From Planctomycetota bacterium (GTDB lineage Bacteria > Planctomycetota > MHYJ01 > JACPRB01), in assembly GCA_016190155.1 (NCBI GenBank), contig JACPRB010000291.1, positions 1 through 40,639 of the forward strand: a stretch of DNA of 40,639 nucleotides, given 5' to 3'. Of this stretch, positions 6,653-15,922 are shown piece after piece. Every line of letters begins with the position of its first letter. Positions within the stretch are counted from its first letter, which is position 1. The notes below the pieces were generated by a model. The model had not been told where the DNA came from. It did not search any database and saw only the letters and a list, made by a program, of their open reading frames with translations. A program made the translations under genes and the position numbers.

Positions 6653-7726
6653 TCATATTGGGCGCCATTCGCGACATAGCTTCTCCGCAATCCGCTGAGC
6701 TGCATTGCCGTCCCAACCGGGGATCTTTGAACTCCTCTTGTATCGCTCCTCCAAGACCAGTTGAATCGCTTCCTCCGCCTTCCCCCAATCGTTGCCGACG
6801 AGGGTCGACGTGCCGGCCGAGATCGTAACTGGTCTCTCTGTGGTTGTGCGAAGCGTAAGGCAGGGGACGTTCAGGAACGTAGTCTCTTCCTGCAAGCCGC
6901 CCGAGTCGGTGATGACGAGACGCGCGCGCGCCACATGAGCCAGATTCTGGCGATAGCTGAAGGGCTCCAGCAATTGCACGGCGCCATCCACCTCGACCTG
7001 AAACTCCTGCAGCCGAACCTTGGTTCTGGGGTGAACGGGAAAGACTATAGACATGTGGCCAGCGAGCTTCTCCAAGAAGCGCATGATCGCGACAAGACGT
7101 TCCCGGTTGTCGACATTCGATGGCCGATGCAGCGTCACCAGCGCAAAGCCGCGCTTCGGCACGGGGAGGTCCTGCGCCTTGGGCAACTCGTGGACGAGCG
7201 TATCGATCATCACGTTGCCCACGTAATGAATCTTCTGGGGCTGCACCCCTTCGCGCAGGAGATTCACATCACCGCTCGGCTCGCTCACGAGGAGAACGTC
7301 CGAAACCGCATCCGTCACGATTCGGTTGATTTCCTCCGGCATGGCGCGGTCGAATGAGCGCAAGCCGGCCTCGACATGCGCGACGGGAATGCTGAGTTTC
7401 ACGGCCGCCAACGCACAGGCCATCGTCGAATTGACATCGCCCACAACCACAACACCCCGCGGCGGCGACATCAAGAGATGCTTCTCGTATTCCGCCAGAA
7501 TTCTCGCCGTCTGTTGGCCGTGTGTCCCACTCCCAACTCCCAGATGTACGTCGGGCGCGGGTAAGCCGAGCTCACGGAAAAACACGTCGCTCATGACCTC
7601 GTCGTAGTGCTGCCCGCTGTGAATCAGCCTGGCTTTCAGCGGAGTGGGTGCCAATGCACGCAGGATTGGCGCAACCTTCATGAAGTTGGGTCGGGCACCC
7701 GCAACTATGTCGATGATACGGTTCAT
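6653..7726 (-). CDS. wecB: UDP-N-acetylglucosamine 2-epimerase (non-hydrolysing)
   Basis: 357 residues, ATG at 7726. It shows the family landmarks: GARPNFMKVAPILRAL at the N-terminus, VVGDVNSTMACALAA, HVEAGLRSFDRAMPEEINR, and ITDSGGLQEE near the C-terminus, which contacts the UDP. WecB/MnaA converts UDP-GlcNAc to UDP-ManNAc in the cytoplasm. The usual partner WecC (UDP-ManNAc dehydrogenase) is not in the window, so the product may be used as ManNAc, oxidised by the dehydrogenase fusion in this operon, or processed elsewhere. An 81-bp gap follows to pglD and a 130-bp gap precedes it, the largest gaps in the operon, so an internal promoter is possible. Confidence 0.9.
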   Translation of the reverse strand: MNRIIDIVAGARPNFMKVAPILRALAPTPLKARLIHSGQHYDEVMSDVFFRELGLPAPDVHLGVGSGTHGQQTARILAEYEKHLLMSPPRGVVVVGDVNSTMACALAAVKLSIPVAHVEAGLRSFDRAMPEEINRIVTDAVSDVLLVSEPSGDVNLLREGVQPQKIHYVGNVMIDTLVHELPKAQDLPVPKRGFALVTLHRPSNVDNRERLVAIMRFLEKLAGHMSIVFPVHPRTKVRLQEFQVEVDGAVQLLEPFSYRQNLAHVARARLVITDSGGLQEETTFLNVPCLTLRTTTERPVTISAGTSTLVGNDWGKAEEAIQLVLEERYKRSSKIPGWDGNAAQRIAEKLCREWRPI

Positions 7727-7856
7727 CTCTTACTTGCCCACAATTGAGGACTAACGTCGGCAGCTTGCACCATACTCTCCACGCACATCCGCTCCGCAGA
7801 TCGAGCTGTTGCGGCGCTGCGGGACCTTGCGCGTAAACGCCATCTACCGCAGGTCA

Positions 7857-9746
7857 CTATCTCGTCTGCATCGTCTTTGGCTTGAGATTGTCAGCCGGGC
7901 TTCCCTTGAATTCGGGCATCGTAACCTCGCCGGGCGCATTGATTCCGGTGCGGTGCGCGACATGCCAGAGGGTCAAAAACACGATCTTCACGTCAAGCCA
8001 GAGAGACCAGTGATCAATGTACCAGACGTCAAGGGCCAATTTATCCTGCCAACTGATGGCGTTCCTTCCATTGACCTGGGCCCAGCCGGTGACGCCCGGC
8101 TTCATCTCGTGGCGTCTTGCTTGCTTTGCTGTGTACCGATCCAGGTACTCCATCAGCAGCGGGCGCGGTCCGACGAGGCTCATCTCACCGCGAACGACGT
8201 TCCACAGCTCGGGGAGTTCGTCCAAGCTCGTGCGGCGCAGGAAGGCCCCAAAGTGTGTCATCCGCTCCGCATCGGTTCCAGCCCCGGCTCTCATGGTTCT
8301 GAACTTGATGATCCTGAACGAGCGTGCGCCGTGGCCGGGCCGCTCTTGACGGAAGAAGATCGGAGCACCCAACTTGATTCGAACTAGCAGCGCGAGGATG
8401 ACGATCAGAGGAGCGACCAGGACAAGTGCAAAACACGCAGCGATGCGGTCAAGGCCGTGCTTCAGGCGCAGCTTCACACGATGGCTCCACCCACGTCTTG
8501 GACCCGCCGGCGGACAGGCAAGCCCCTCGAGAATCCCAAGGTATCGCTCCGCCAGGGCAATGCGTCCAGCATGTTCGACGACCCATCGCCGCCCACGCTC
8601 ACCCATGACCTGCCGCGCTTGAGGATCGTCCGCCAAACCGCGTATGGCCGCCGCAATGGCTTCCGCGTTCTCCGGCTCCGCGTACACGCCAGCCGCCGCC
8701 TCATTGCACACGAGCTCGCGCGCGACGCCGTCGATGGCCAAGACCGTGGGCTTGGCGCACGCCATATAGTCGAAGATCTTATTGGGGTAGACCGTTCGAA
8801 AAGTGGGGGTATTCTGAAGGACCGCTATCCCCATGTCACACGCATTGACGATGTCAGGCATCCGCTCCTTCGGCTGGGGCCCGTGAACACGAATGTTCGT
8901 GAGGCCCCGACACTGTACTTGGGCACTCAGAAGACCGCGCTCCGGCCCATCGCCGACACATGCAATCAGAATCTCACGACGATCTCGCAAGCGATCAGCG
9001 ACATCGACCAGTTGCCGCAGACAGTTGGCGCGCCCATGAGCACCAGCGTACAACACGACGATCCGATCACCCCAGCCGAGCTCATGCCTCATGGGATTAT
9101 CTCGGGATCCCGGCTTGAAGAATTCTACGTCGGCGCCGTTGGGAACGAAGACGATATCCTCAGGGTTCGCCAGCCCGCGACGTACGATATCCTCACGAAA
9201 CGCCGGCGTGAGGACATTCACGCGGTCCGCGGACCGACAAGCCCACCGTTCGATCGCATACAGGACACGCGTGAGGAGCGAGCTGGCGCTCAGAACGCCT
9301 GTAGTCACGGCGCTCTCCGGCCATAAATCCCGAATTTCAAAAACCCAGGGAACGCGCCTGCCACGCATGCGCGCCACGATCCAGCCCGGGATGGCCGTGA
9401 GGAGAGGTGGGGAGGTCGCGATGATCACATCAGGCCGCGGAACCGATAAGGCGGCAGTAGCGGCCGAGAGCGTGAACGCAAAGAACGCCCACATTCGGCC
9501 CAAGTAACTCCGGGTGTACGACGCCGGGACATGACAACGCAACACATTCACCTTTCCGTCTCGCTCGCGCAGCACCCAACGACCGCGGGATCTAGCGATT
9601 GACGCGCCAGTCGAGTAGTTCAGGTTTCCCGCGATGACGGACACCTGGTGTCCGCGTTCGCTCCACATCCGCGCCATCTCATTAAAACGCAAACTGCCGG
9701 GCTGGCCCGGAAACAGGTAATACTGGTGAATGATGAGAATCTTCAT
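7857..9746 (-). CDS. fusion of GT4 glycosyltransferase and PglC-like phosphoglycosyl transferase
   Basis: 629 residues in two domains. Residues 1 to about 405 are a WbuB-like GT4 glycosyltransferase: MKILIIHQYYLFPGQPGSLR at the N-terminus, VFVPNGADVEFF in the middle and YPNKIFDYMACAKPTV in the donor-binding region. After a short linker, residues from about 425 to the end are a monotopic phosphoglycosyl transferase: a re-entrant hydrophobic helix (DRIAACFALVLVAPLIVILA), FRIIKFRTMR, the catalytic Asp-Glu pair in SLDELPELWNVVRGEMSLVG, then PRPLLMEYL and GVTGWAQVNGRN. Such enzymes move a phospho-sugar from UDP-sugar to undecaprenyl phosphate at the inner leaflet. Fusing it to a GT4 would couple loading of the first sugar with addition of the second. 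ATGA overlap with the preceding gene. With the Pgl genes nearby, the first sugar is plausibly diNAcBac. Confidence 0.88.
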   Translation of the reverse strand: MKILIIHQYYLFPGQPGSLRFNEMARMWSERGHQVSVIAGNLNYSTGASIARSRGRWVLRERDGKVNVLRCHVPASYTRSYLGRMWAFFAFTLSAATAALSVPRPDVIIATSPPLLTAIPGWIVARMRGRRVPWVFEIRDLWPESAVTTGVLSASSLLTRVLYAIERWACRSADRVNVLTPAFREDIVRRGLANPEDIVFVPNGADVEFFKPGSRDNPMRHELGWGDRIVVLYAGAHGRANCLRQLVDVADRLRDRREILIACVGDGPERGLLSAQVQCRGLTNIRVHGPQPKERMPDIVNACDMGIAVLQNTPTFRTVYPNKIFDYMACAKPTVLAIDGVARELVCNEAAAGVYAEPENAEAIAAAIRGLADDPQARQVMGERGRRWVVEHAGRIALAERYLGILEGLACPPAGPRRGWSHRVKLRLKHGLDRIAACFALVLVAPLIVILALLVRIKLGAPIFFRQERPGHGARSFRIIKFRTMRAGAGTDAERMTHFGAFLRRTSLDELPELWNVVRGEMSLVGPRPLLMEYLDRYTAKQARRHEMKPGVTGWAQVNGRNAISWQDKLALDVWYIDHWSLWLDVKIVFLTLWHVAHRTGINAPGEVTMPEFKGSPADNLKPKTMQTR

Positions 9747-11869
9747 GCTACCGCCTCGACCGAGAGGCTTCCCAGTTCACCGCTGAGCAAGTCGAAACGC
9801 GCCATCTTGTCCGAGTGCTCGATCCGCCAGTGATTATCCTCAACATGTACGGATGTGGAGCCCCCCGACAATACGCTGATAAACGTGACGGGGAGCGCTC
9901 CTTCGTAGGGAGCTACTAGCGACGGAACTGGACGTCGCTCTCCATAGTAGCGCGAGAGCCATCCGCGAGGAGGCGACTCCCCCCCCTCAACGACATCGCC
10001 AGGCACGCTGGCCCCCCGCTCATCAACAATCTGGATTTCGAATGACCCTTGCGGCGTGGCCAGCGTTAGGCCCGCGCACGATCCATGCTGCTGCCATGGG
10101 AAGCTGCCGCAGAGCCAATGCAACCTGACTCGATGGCTTCCCTCACCCGTTACATGGTCCACGACGATGCACAATCCTCCTTCTACGAGCAAGAGGCTAC
10201 GGCGATGGACAACCCCGCCTGGATACTTCCTGAAGCCGTAGTGCTCTCCCGCGCAAAGCGTCCAAAGACGCCCGCGATCGAAGCGGGTCATCTTGCCACG
10301 GGTCCAGTACAGAGTCTTGAATCGTCTAGCGTGGACCATTTGCTCGCGACCATCTACCTGAATGGTGTTGTGGCTTCCGGTGCGGAAGAAGTACTCGTGC
10401 CATTCGCTCGGACCATTGTAGAGGTAGCTGCCGCCGTCCACGAGCACGTTGAGCCCGCGCCACCAAACGTCGACATGTAACATGTCCATCTGACTGAAAC
10501 GCGAACCGACGCTCCCGCAGCGGAACGCAGCGAAATTGCCCTCCGACTTGTCTCGAAGAACATGGTAACCGCTCCCCGCGAACGAGACTGACCGTCGTTG
10601 CGGCGGACGCAGAGGGCAATTGAGGAACTCCGGGCCCAGCAGCCACGCCGCCTCTTCGTCCCACAGACCGCGCTCGTAGATTCGCTCCCCACGAACCGCG
10701 ATGCTCAGCGCCTGCAAAACGGGCCGAAAATCCGAGAAGTCGCAGGCGCTCAGAATCGAAGGCAATCCCCCATCATTCGCTCCGTAGTTCGGGAGCCTGC
10801 CGTCATCCGGATTCTGGTGTGCCACGAGGAAATCGAGCGAACGTTCCATGGCACGGCGCCAAGTCGCCGGCGGGAGTCCTTCCGACCGGTGCCATGCCCA
10901 AGCCCAGAGATACACCTGCATCGCAAGCCGATGATAGTTGTGCGAATTCTGGATGTAGGCCCCGTCCCGAAAGACCTGTCGCTCGGCCTGCTCGTCCAGA
11001 AGCTCCATAGCCCTGTGCCGCCACTGCTCGGAGCCGCGTAGACTCGGGAAAGCCCTGGAAATCACGTAGAGGCCTACGGCCTCCGTCAGGACATGATTAT
11101 TAGGCACCGCACGTCTGGCGAAGCTGATGTACCGCATCAAGTGCGCACCAGCCTGTTGGGCGGCTTTCGCAAACGCTGCTCGCCACTCAGCGGCATCGCC
11201 CTCGGGGGCTAACGTATGCCACGCGAAGAGCCACGACATGAACCGAAAGGCTATCTCCTGGCCCGAATGCCAGTGGATGCCAAGTGGCCAAGGATTAGAA
11301 CGGGTGAAGCTCAGAAACTGGGACCAAAACGCTGCGCGGAAGTCCGCCACGCACTCCGGCCAGAAAGCCGAAGCCCTCCCGAGGTCGTACGCCTGCGGAA
11401 ACCGCCCCACTTCCCACGTCAGCTTGACGTCACCGATCTCACTCGCTTTCTCCAGGACGCGCGACCAGTGCCTATCGTGCGTCCAGCGTTTGGTGCTTGC
11501 GGGATTCAATTGCCAATCGATAGGATCCCCGAAGTCGGCGGTCCATCCGCCAAAGCACCTAACCTGTCCCTTGCATGCATCGGAGGCACGTCGCAGCAGC
11601 GCTTCAAGGTGATTCTCGGGAATGAACGGCCGAGTGGCCGACACTACGGCAGACGCCCATCCAAAGGGAACAGCCTTGGGTTCGGTGGACTGCGGCACGA
11701 CCTCTGTGGTATGGAGTGGAGAGTACTTGTCCAGGAGCTCGATCAGCCCGAGTCGAACGCGGGCTTCCCACGACGCCCTGTACAGGGCGTTGCTGACGCC
11801 CAATTCGCGCACTTCTTGCCAAATGACCCGCAAATGACCCCCTGACAGTTTCATGAAGCTGGTAGACAT
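9743..11869 (-). CDS. heparinase II/III family polysaccharide lyase-like protein
   Basis: 708 residues from ATG 11869 (20 bp after the previous stop); a GTG at 11899 would overlap the upstream gene and is less likely. The N-terminal ~400 residues are the helical toroid of the family, with NNHVLTEAVGLYVISRAF and the conserved QNSHNYHRLAMQVYLWAW segment (about residue 310, containing the family's Asn/His/Tyr residues). The C-terminal half is beta-rich with HVDVWWRGLNVLVDGGSYLY and FFRTGSHNTIQVDG. Members cleave uronic-acid-containing polysaccharides by beta-elimination. Genes of this type are common inside capsule and O-antigen operons next to the bi-domain oxidoreductase, as here, where they may trim or control the polymer. 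No signal peptide is evident, which is odd for a lyase acting on exported polymer. Confidence 0.85.
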   Translation of the reverse strand: MSTSFMKLSGGHLRVIWQEVRELGVSNALYRASWEARVRLGLIELLDKYSPLHTTEVVPQSTEPKAVPFGWASAVVSATRPFIPENHLEALLRRASDACKGQVRCFGGWTADFGDPIDWQLNPASTKRWTHDRHWSRVLEKASEIGDVKLTWEVGRFPQAYDLGRASAFWPECVADFRAAFWSQFLSFTRSNPWPLGIHWHSGQEIAFRFMSWLFAWHTLAPEGDAAEWRAAFAKAAQQAGAHLMRYISFARRAVPNNHVLTEAVGLYVISRAFPSLRGSEQWRHRAMELLDEQAERQVFRDGAYIQNSHNYHRLAMQVYLWAWAWHRSEGLPPATWRRAMERSLDFLVAHQNPDDGRLPNYGANDGGLPSILSACDFSDFRPVLQALSIAVRGERIYERGLWDEEAAWLLGPEFLNCPLRPPQRRSVSFAGSGYHVLRDKSEGNFAAFRCGSVGSRFSQMDMLHVDVWWRGLNVLVDGGSYLYNGPSEWHEYFFRTGSHNTIQVDGREQMVHARRFKTLYWTRGKMTRFDRGRLWTLCAGEHYGFRKYPGGVVHRRSLLLVEGGLCIVVDHVTGEGSHRVRLHWLCGSFPWQQHGSCAGLTLATPQGSFEIQIVDERGASVPGDVVEGGESPPRGWLSRYYGERRPVPSLVAPYEGALPVTFISVLSGGSTSVHVEDNHWRIEHSDKMARFDLLSGELGSLSVEAVA

Positions 11870-11889
11870 GACTCTACGCCCCCGTGCGC

Positions 11890-14031
11890 CTATCCGCACG
11901 GATTCCGCATGTCGATCGGATATCCCTGCCGCAAACTCTTAACAGCCAACAGGCAGGCCAGGGCCGTCGACCGCCAGTCCGCCCACTCCACCGGGGACCG
12001 CTCGCCATCACGGCATGCGTTGATGAAACTTCTCAGGGCATTCTCGTGTCCCTTATCCTTACCAACACGGACGCGGGATACCCGACCTCCCTGCCAGAAC
12101 TCCACGACGTCCCACGAGTCAATGATGGCGGTCTTCTCCTCACTGAACACCTCTATCCGCTCAGGAGGACACGCACGATCGCCCGCCCCTTGATACGAGA
12201 TGCTAGAGATGCTGCCATTCTCGTGGCGCAAACTAATAAGAGCGCGGTCGTCCGACGTTTCCGCCGTGCCGGTCTTTCCGATCGACTCTGCGTATATCTT
12301 GACGGGCGGGCTCCCCGCGATGACGGAACAAAGGTCGATTGCATGACAGGCTTCGCCCACGATGCGCCCACCGCCGATGTCCTCGTCGTGCGTCCAATGC
12401 TCGGCCGGCAGGTAACCCGATGAGAAGCGATAACTGATGCTCAGGGGGTGGACGCCTTTGAAAAAGGTGCGTATCTTTTCGGTAGCCGGAGCAAAGCGTC
12501 GATTGAGACCGATCATGAGCACAGGACACCGCGAATCGAGTTCGCTAATGCACTCCTCAATAGAGGTTAGTTCCTCAAGAGTGATGCACAGAGGCTTCTC
12601 GACATAAACGTGCTTCCCAGCCCGAAGCGCAGCGACGACGAGTTCCGCATGCAGATTGTGCCGCGTCGCAATGAACACGATGTTCGTCTCGCGGTCTTTG
12701 AGGACTTCCGCGGCGTCTGTGGCAGCAAAGGCGAATCCAATCTTGGAGCCCGTATGGACGGCGTTGAGGCCCCGTGCGGTGCAAAGTCCCCGCCATGTTA
12801 CTCCGCCGATCCTCTGGAGCAGCGGAAGCATGATCAAACGGGCGAAATTGCCGGCCCCGACCACGCTGACCCCAAGCCCTCCGGATCCACGCGCACCCTT
12901 AAGCGAAGCGACGCGCACGGGTGTCTGTACGCTTGGATACTCGAGCAGAACGCCAACACTAGGCTCGATTCTCTTCGTGATCAGGTCGTAGGCGTCACTT
13001 GCGCGTTCGACCGGAAAGCGGTGCGTGGTCAACCTCTCGACAGGCAACTTCCCCGCAGCCATGAGATCAAGGGCCGCCTCCATGTTCCGCTGCGCCGTCC
13101 AGCGCACGAAGCCGAGCGGGTAGTCGACACCTCTTTCTTCATACGCCGGATCGCCCCGCCCGGGTCCCAAGGATCCGGACACGGTGAACTCCAACTCTTT
13201 CTTGAAGAACGGGGGGCGCGGCAACGTGAGCCCGGCTACCCCAACTAGCACGATGCGTCCGCGTACGCGGCAGGACTCGGCGGCGAACTCAATGGGGTCG
13301 TTGCTCTCCGTGCTCGCCGTAATTATGGCCGCATCGACGCCCGCAGGTCCGCTGAAGGTCCGCAGCACCTCACGAGGAGCGCCGGGGTCGCCGGCATCCA
13401 TACCCATGCGAAAACCCAACTCCACGCGCGTGGGATCCAAGTCGGTCCCAAACACCCGAGCACCCTGCGCCTTCAGCAAGGCCACAACCAACTGGCCCAC
13501 AAGGCCCAGACCGATAACCAGCACCCGCTCACCGATGGAAACCCGCGCAAGGCGCACGCCCTCAAGCGCAATGGCACCCAATGAAGCATACGCAGCCCGG
13601 TCAGCGGTGACAGACTGGGGCACGCGGGCGCATAGGCGCTGTCCAACGCACACGAGACCCGCATGGGGCGCGGCCGCAGCCACCATCTCGCCAGGCTTGA
13701 AGTCACTGACGCCTCGACCGCACTCAAGCACCACTCCGGCCGAAGAGTAGCCCAGCGACATCGGCTCATCAAGTTTCTCACGGACCTGTCTGAAAGTCGA
13801 AACCAGCCCCTCCTGTCGAACCTTCTGCAGAATCCGCCGTACGTGCTCAGGTCGGCCTATGGCCTTGCCGATAAGCGAACGTCTCGCCAGATCAACCACA
13901 TAGCGCTCCGTCCCCGGCGAGATTACGGACGAGGTAGTTGCGATCAGCACGTATCCGGGCAAAGGAACTGGATCCGCGATATCTTGAACCGTCAAGTCGC
14001 CATTACCGATATTCTGGATTACTTGTTTCAT
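11890..14031 (-). CDS. bi-domain oxidoreductase: zinc-type MDR fused to Gfo/Idh/MocA dehydrogenase
   Basis: 713 residues, ATG at 14031 overlapping the preceding stop (ATGA). Residues 1-365 are a medium-chain dehydrogenase/reductase: ISPGTERYVVDLARRSLIGK, GYSSAGVVLECG, and the Rossmann motif RVLVIGLGLVGQLVVALLKA. Residues from about 385 are a Gfo/Idh/MocA protein: SVVGAGNFARLIMLPLLQ, FIATRHNLHAELVVAALRAG, and the signature KHVYVEKPLCIT near residue 478, whose Lys is in the active site, then the beta-sheet domain with GGGRIVGEACHAIDL. The substrate is unknown. Proteins with this fusion recur beside heparinase II/III genes in surface-polysaccharide loci, suggesting that the two act on the same sugar, perhaps by oxidation or epimerisation of a uronic or amino sugar. 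The usual catalytic zinc ligands are not obvious in the MDR half. Confidence 0.85.
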   Translation of the reverse strand: MKQVIQNIGNGDLTVQDIADPVPLPGYVLIATTSSVISPGTERYVVDLARRSLIGKAIGRPEHVRRILQKVRQEGLVSTFRQVREKLDEPMSLGYSSAGVVLECGRGVSDFKPGEMVAAAAPHAGLVCVGQRLCARVPQSVTADRAAYASLGAIALEGVRLARVSIGERVLVIGLGLVGQLVVALLKAQGARVFGTDLDPTRVELGFRMGMDAGDPGAPREVLRTFSGPAGVDAAIITASTESNDPIEFAAESCRVRGRIVLVGVAGLTLPRPPFFKKELEFTVSGSLGPGRGDPAYEERGVDYPLGFVRWTAQRNMEAALDLMAAGKLPVERLTTHRFPVERASDAYDLITKRIEPSVGVLLEYPSVQTPVRVASLKGARGSGGLGVSVVGAGNFARLIMLPLLQRIGGVTWRGLCTARGLNAVHTGSKIGFAFAATDAAEVLKDRETNIVFIATRHNLHAELVVAALRAGKHVYVEKPLCITLEELTSIEECISELDSRCPVLMIGLNRRFAPATEKIRTFFKGVHPLSISYRFSSGYLPAEHWTHDEDIGGGRIVGEACHAIDLCSVIAGSPPVKIYAESIGKTGTAETSDDRALISLRHENGSISSISYQGAGDRACPPERIEVFSEEKTAIIDSWDVVEFWQGGRVSRVRVGKDKGHENALRSFINACRDGERSPVEWADWRSTALACLLAVKSLRQGYPIDMRNPCG

Positions 14032-15275
14032 CGTCGCTCTCTGCTTGCCTCGCCGGCCAGCACGGCACCTTCAGCCTCGGAACCGTTCCCCAAACAAACG
14101 GACTCACCAATCCGCTTCGGGTGGCCACAGCGCCTTCCGCCTATTCGACTGAGTAGATCAACATACATGGCGAATTTGCGATCGGGTCTAGGAAACGCGG
14201 TGACCCTTGCGTCTCCCTCAACAATGAGCTTGCGACGAAGAGCATGATCCACCATCAATGCCTCGCACGCTCGTGCGGCTTCCGAGGCGTCTAACGGATT
14301 GAAGTAGATCGCGGCATCTCGACAGATGTCGCGAGCAAAAGCTACGTCAGAAGTCGCGATAGGTCTCCGCATCAACATCGCCTCGGGGTATGAAGCGGTG
14401 AACGCTTCAAGCAGCGTAGGAAGAAACAGGGCGTGTGCCCGTTGATACAGCTTTGGACAGTCCGCCACGTTCGTGGGTCCCGCGTTCACAACGTGCCGGA
14501 GCACCCCAAGCGACTCCGCGCGCCTCACAATACGCGTCCATGAAGGCGTCGGCAAAGTGAAGAGGAATTCGAAGTGTTGCGTTGTCACTCGTCGCAACGC
14601 ATCGGCCACCGCCGGGACGAAGTCCAGATTCTTATGCGGATAGTCGGCAGCCATCACCAGAAAACGAAATGCTTCCGCCTGCAAGTCCGCGACTTCGACA
14701 AACGCGCGCTCCCGAGCCAAATAGAAGGGCTGCGACGGGGCGTTACTAACTACATGCACGCGCTCGGGTGGTTTGCGCAGGTACCGGCACAATGCAGACC
14801 GCGCCGAAGCCGTTTCAACAACGTAGTTCCACCTGCTTGAGCACAAGCCAGCCATCTTCAACCAATTGCTGACCGTCTTGCTTGCTCGTTGGCGCCACTC
14901 TAGACGCGACCACGCCAGTGAGTGGGGGCTCCACAACCATGGGGTAGCGATACCGCACAAATGCGGTGCTCGAGGCCACCAGTATGGAGGCCCAAAGATT
15001 GTAAATACCGCCTCAGGATGAACCTCAGCCTCTATCTTGCGCATTCGCGCAGCCCTAAAGAGCAACCGGGATGCATGTCCGGCGGGTTCCTCAAGAGTAG
15101 CGAACCGCGCGTGAGGCAGCCTGCCAGGCCATTGTCCTTCTTTGGCAAGCTGCGTCGACAACACGCAGAGCCATTCGTGCTCCCCGCCCCGTTCGATTAC
15201 GGAGCGCAGGAAATTGACAGCAACCTGGACCCCTCCACCCTTGTATAGATTGCCAGCGTATACCAATAGTCGCAT
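14028..15275 (-). CDS. GT4-type glycosyltransferase
   Basis: 415 residues, ATG at 15275. The N-terminus MRLLVYAGNLYKGGGVQVAV is typical of GT-B glycosyltransferases (Gly-rich acceptor loop). The C-terminal donor domain has FRFLVMAADYPHKNLDFVP and the E-x7-E motif in LLEAFTASYPEAMLMRRPIA, where the two Glu contact the nucleotide-sugar. It probably transfers one hexose or amino-sugar during repeat-unit assembly on undecaprenyl diphosphate at the cytoplasmic face. The exact donor cannot be read from sequence. 9 bp separate it from the methyltransferase upstream, and its stop overlaps the start of the oxidoreductase. The C-terminal ~35 residues, after RIGGRRCGHPKRIGES, look disordered. Confidence 0.85.
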   Translation of the reverse strand: MRLLVYAGNLYKGGGVQVAVNFLRSVIERGGEHEWLCVLSTQLAKEGQWPGRLPHARFATLEEPAGHASRLLFRAARMRKIEAEVHPEAVFTIFGPPYWWPRAPHLCGIATPWLWSPHSLAWSRLEWRQRASKTVSNWLKMAGLCSSRWNYVVETASARSALCRYLRKPPERVHVVSNAPSQPFYLARERAFVEVADLQAEAFRFLVMAADYPHKNLDFVPAVADALRRVTTQHFEFLFTLPTPSWTRIVRRAESLGVLRHVVNAGPTNVADCPKLYQRAHALFLPTLLEAFTASYPEAMLMRRPIATSDVAFARDICRDAAIYFNPLDASEAARACEALMVDHALRRKLIVEGDARVTAFPRPDRKFAMYVDLLSRIGGRRCGHPKRIGESVCLGNGSEAEGAVLAGEASRERR

Positions 15276-15284
15276 CCGAGGTAC

Positions 15285-15920
15285 CTACCTGACACGAGTC
15301 GCAGACACGAGAACCCCGTCACCTGACCGGGGCGAGAGCAACGATGTCAACAACCACGTCATACGCGACGGAATGGACGCCAATAGCCGTCCCGAAGTCA
15401 CGTTGTAGTACGCGGTCTCTTGAACCTGCCAGCCTGTTCGCCGCAGGAGCTGAGTCAATGTCGTCGTGCTGAAATGCACGACATGATCAGGATGCGCGTA
15501 TTCACGACCGCATAGGGCTCGACTCGCCCCCTTGAGGGAGTACGCGTTAGGAGTGCTCAGGATTAGTCTTGTTGTTGGCGTAACCCACGATGCCAGTGTC
15601 CGCAATAACATTCCTGGATTCTCGAGATGCTCTATCAGCTCGGATGCCACAACAGCGTCAACCGGTTCGCTCGGAACAAACACGCAAGCATCCGCGACAT
15701 TGAGCTCCCATTCAGGAAAGTGACTTCGGAGCATCGCGATACCCTCAGCCGATAAGTCGACACCGATCAGCCGCGCGCACACGGCAGCCAACTCTTTATG
15801 AAGGAGGGCGCCTTCCCCAATCCGACGCGCCGTGAATGGCCAATCCGCGCAGCCCAGATGAAGCACCCGCAGGCCATCACAGCGGTCTCTTATCCAGGAT
15901 ATGCGGTCTCGAAGACGCAT
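15285..15920 (-). CDS. class I SAM-dependent methyltransferase
   Basis: 211 residues from ATG 15920, two bases after the polymerase stop; a TTG at 15926 overlapping that stop is an alternative. Motif I is LRVLHLGCADWPFTAR (a variant of the usual E/DxGxGxG), followed by LIGVDLSAEGIAMLR (acidic ribose-binding loop), DACVFVPSEPVDAVVASELI and EHLENPGMLLRTL. This is the Methyltransf_11/23 type found in polysaccharide and lipid-linked glycan clusters. It probably O-methylates a sugar of the repeat unit or its terminal residue, which in some systems caps the chain. The acceptor is not predictable. The local base composition is lower in GC than the flanking genes. Confidence 0.8.
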   Translation of the reverse strand: MRLRDRISWIRDRCDGLRVLHLGCADWPFTARRIGEGALLHKELAAVCARLIGVDLSAEGIAMLRSHFPEWELNVADACVFVPSEPVDAVVASELIEHLENPGMLLRTLASWVTPTTRLILSTPNAYSLKGASRALCGREYAHPDHVVHFSTTTLTQLLRRTGWQVQETAYYNVTSGRLLASIPSRMTWLLTSLLSPRSGDGVLVSATRVR

Positions 15921-15922
15921 GA

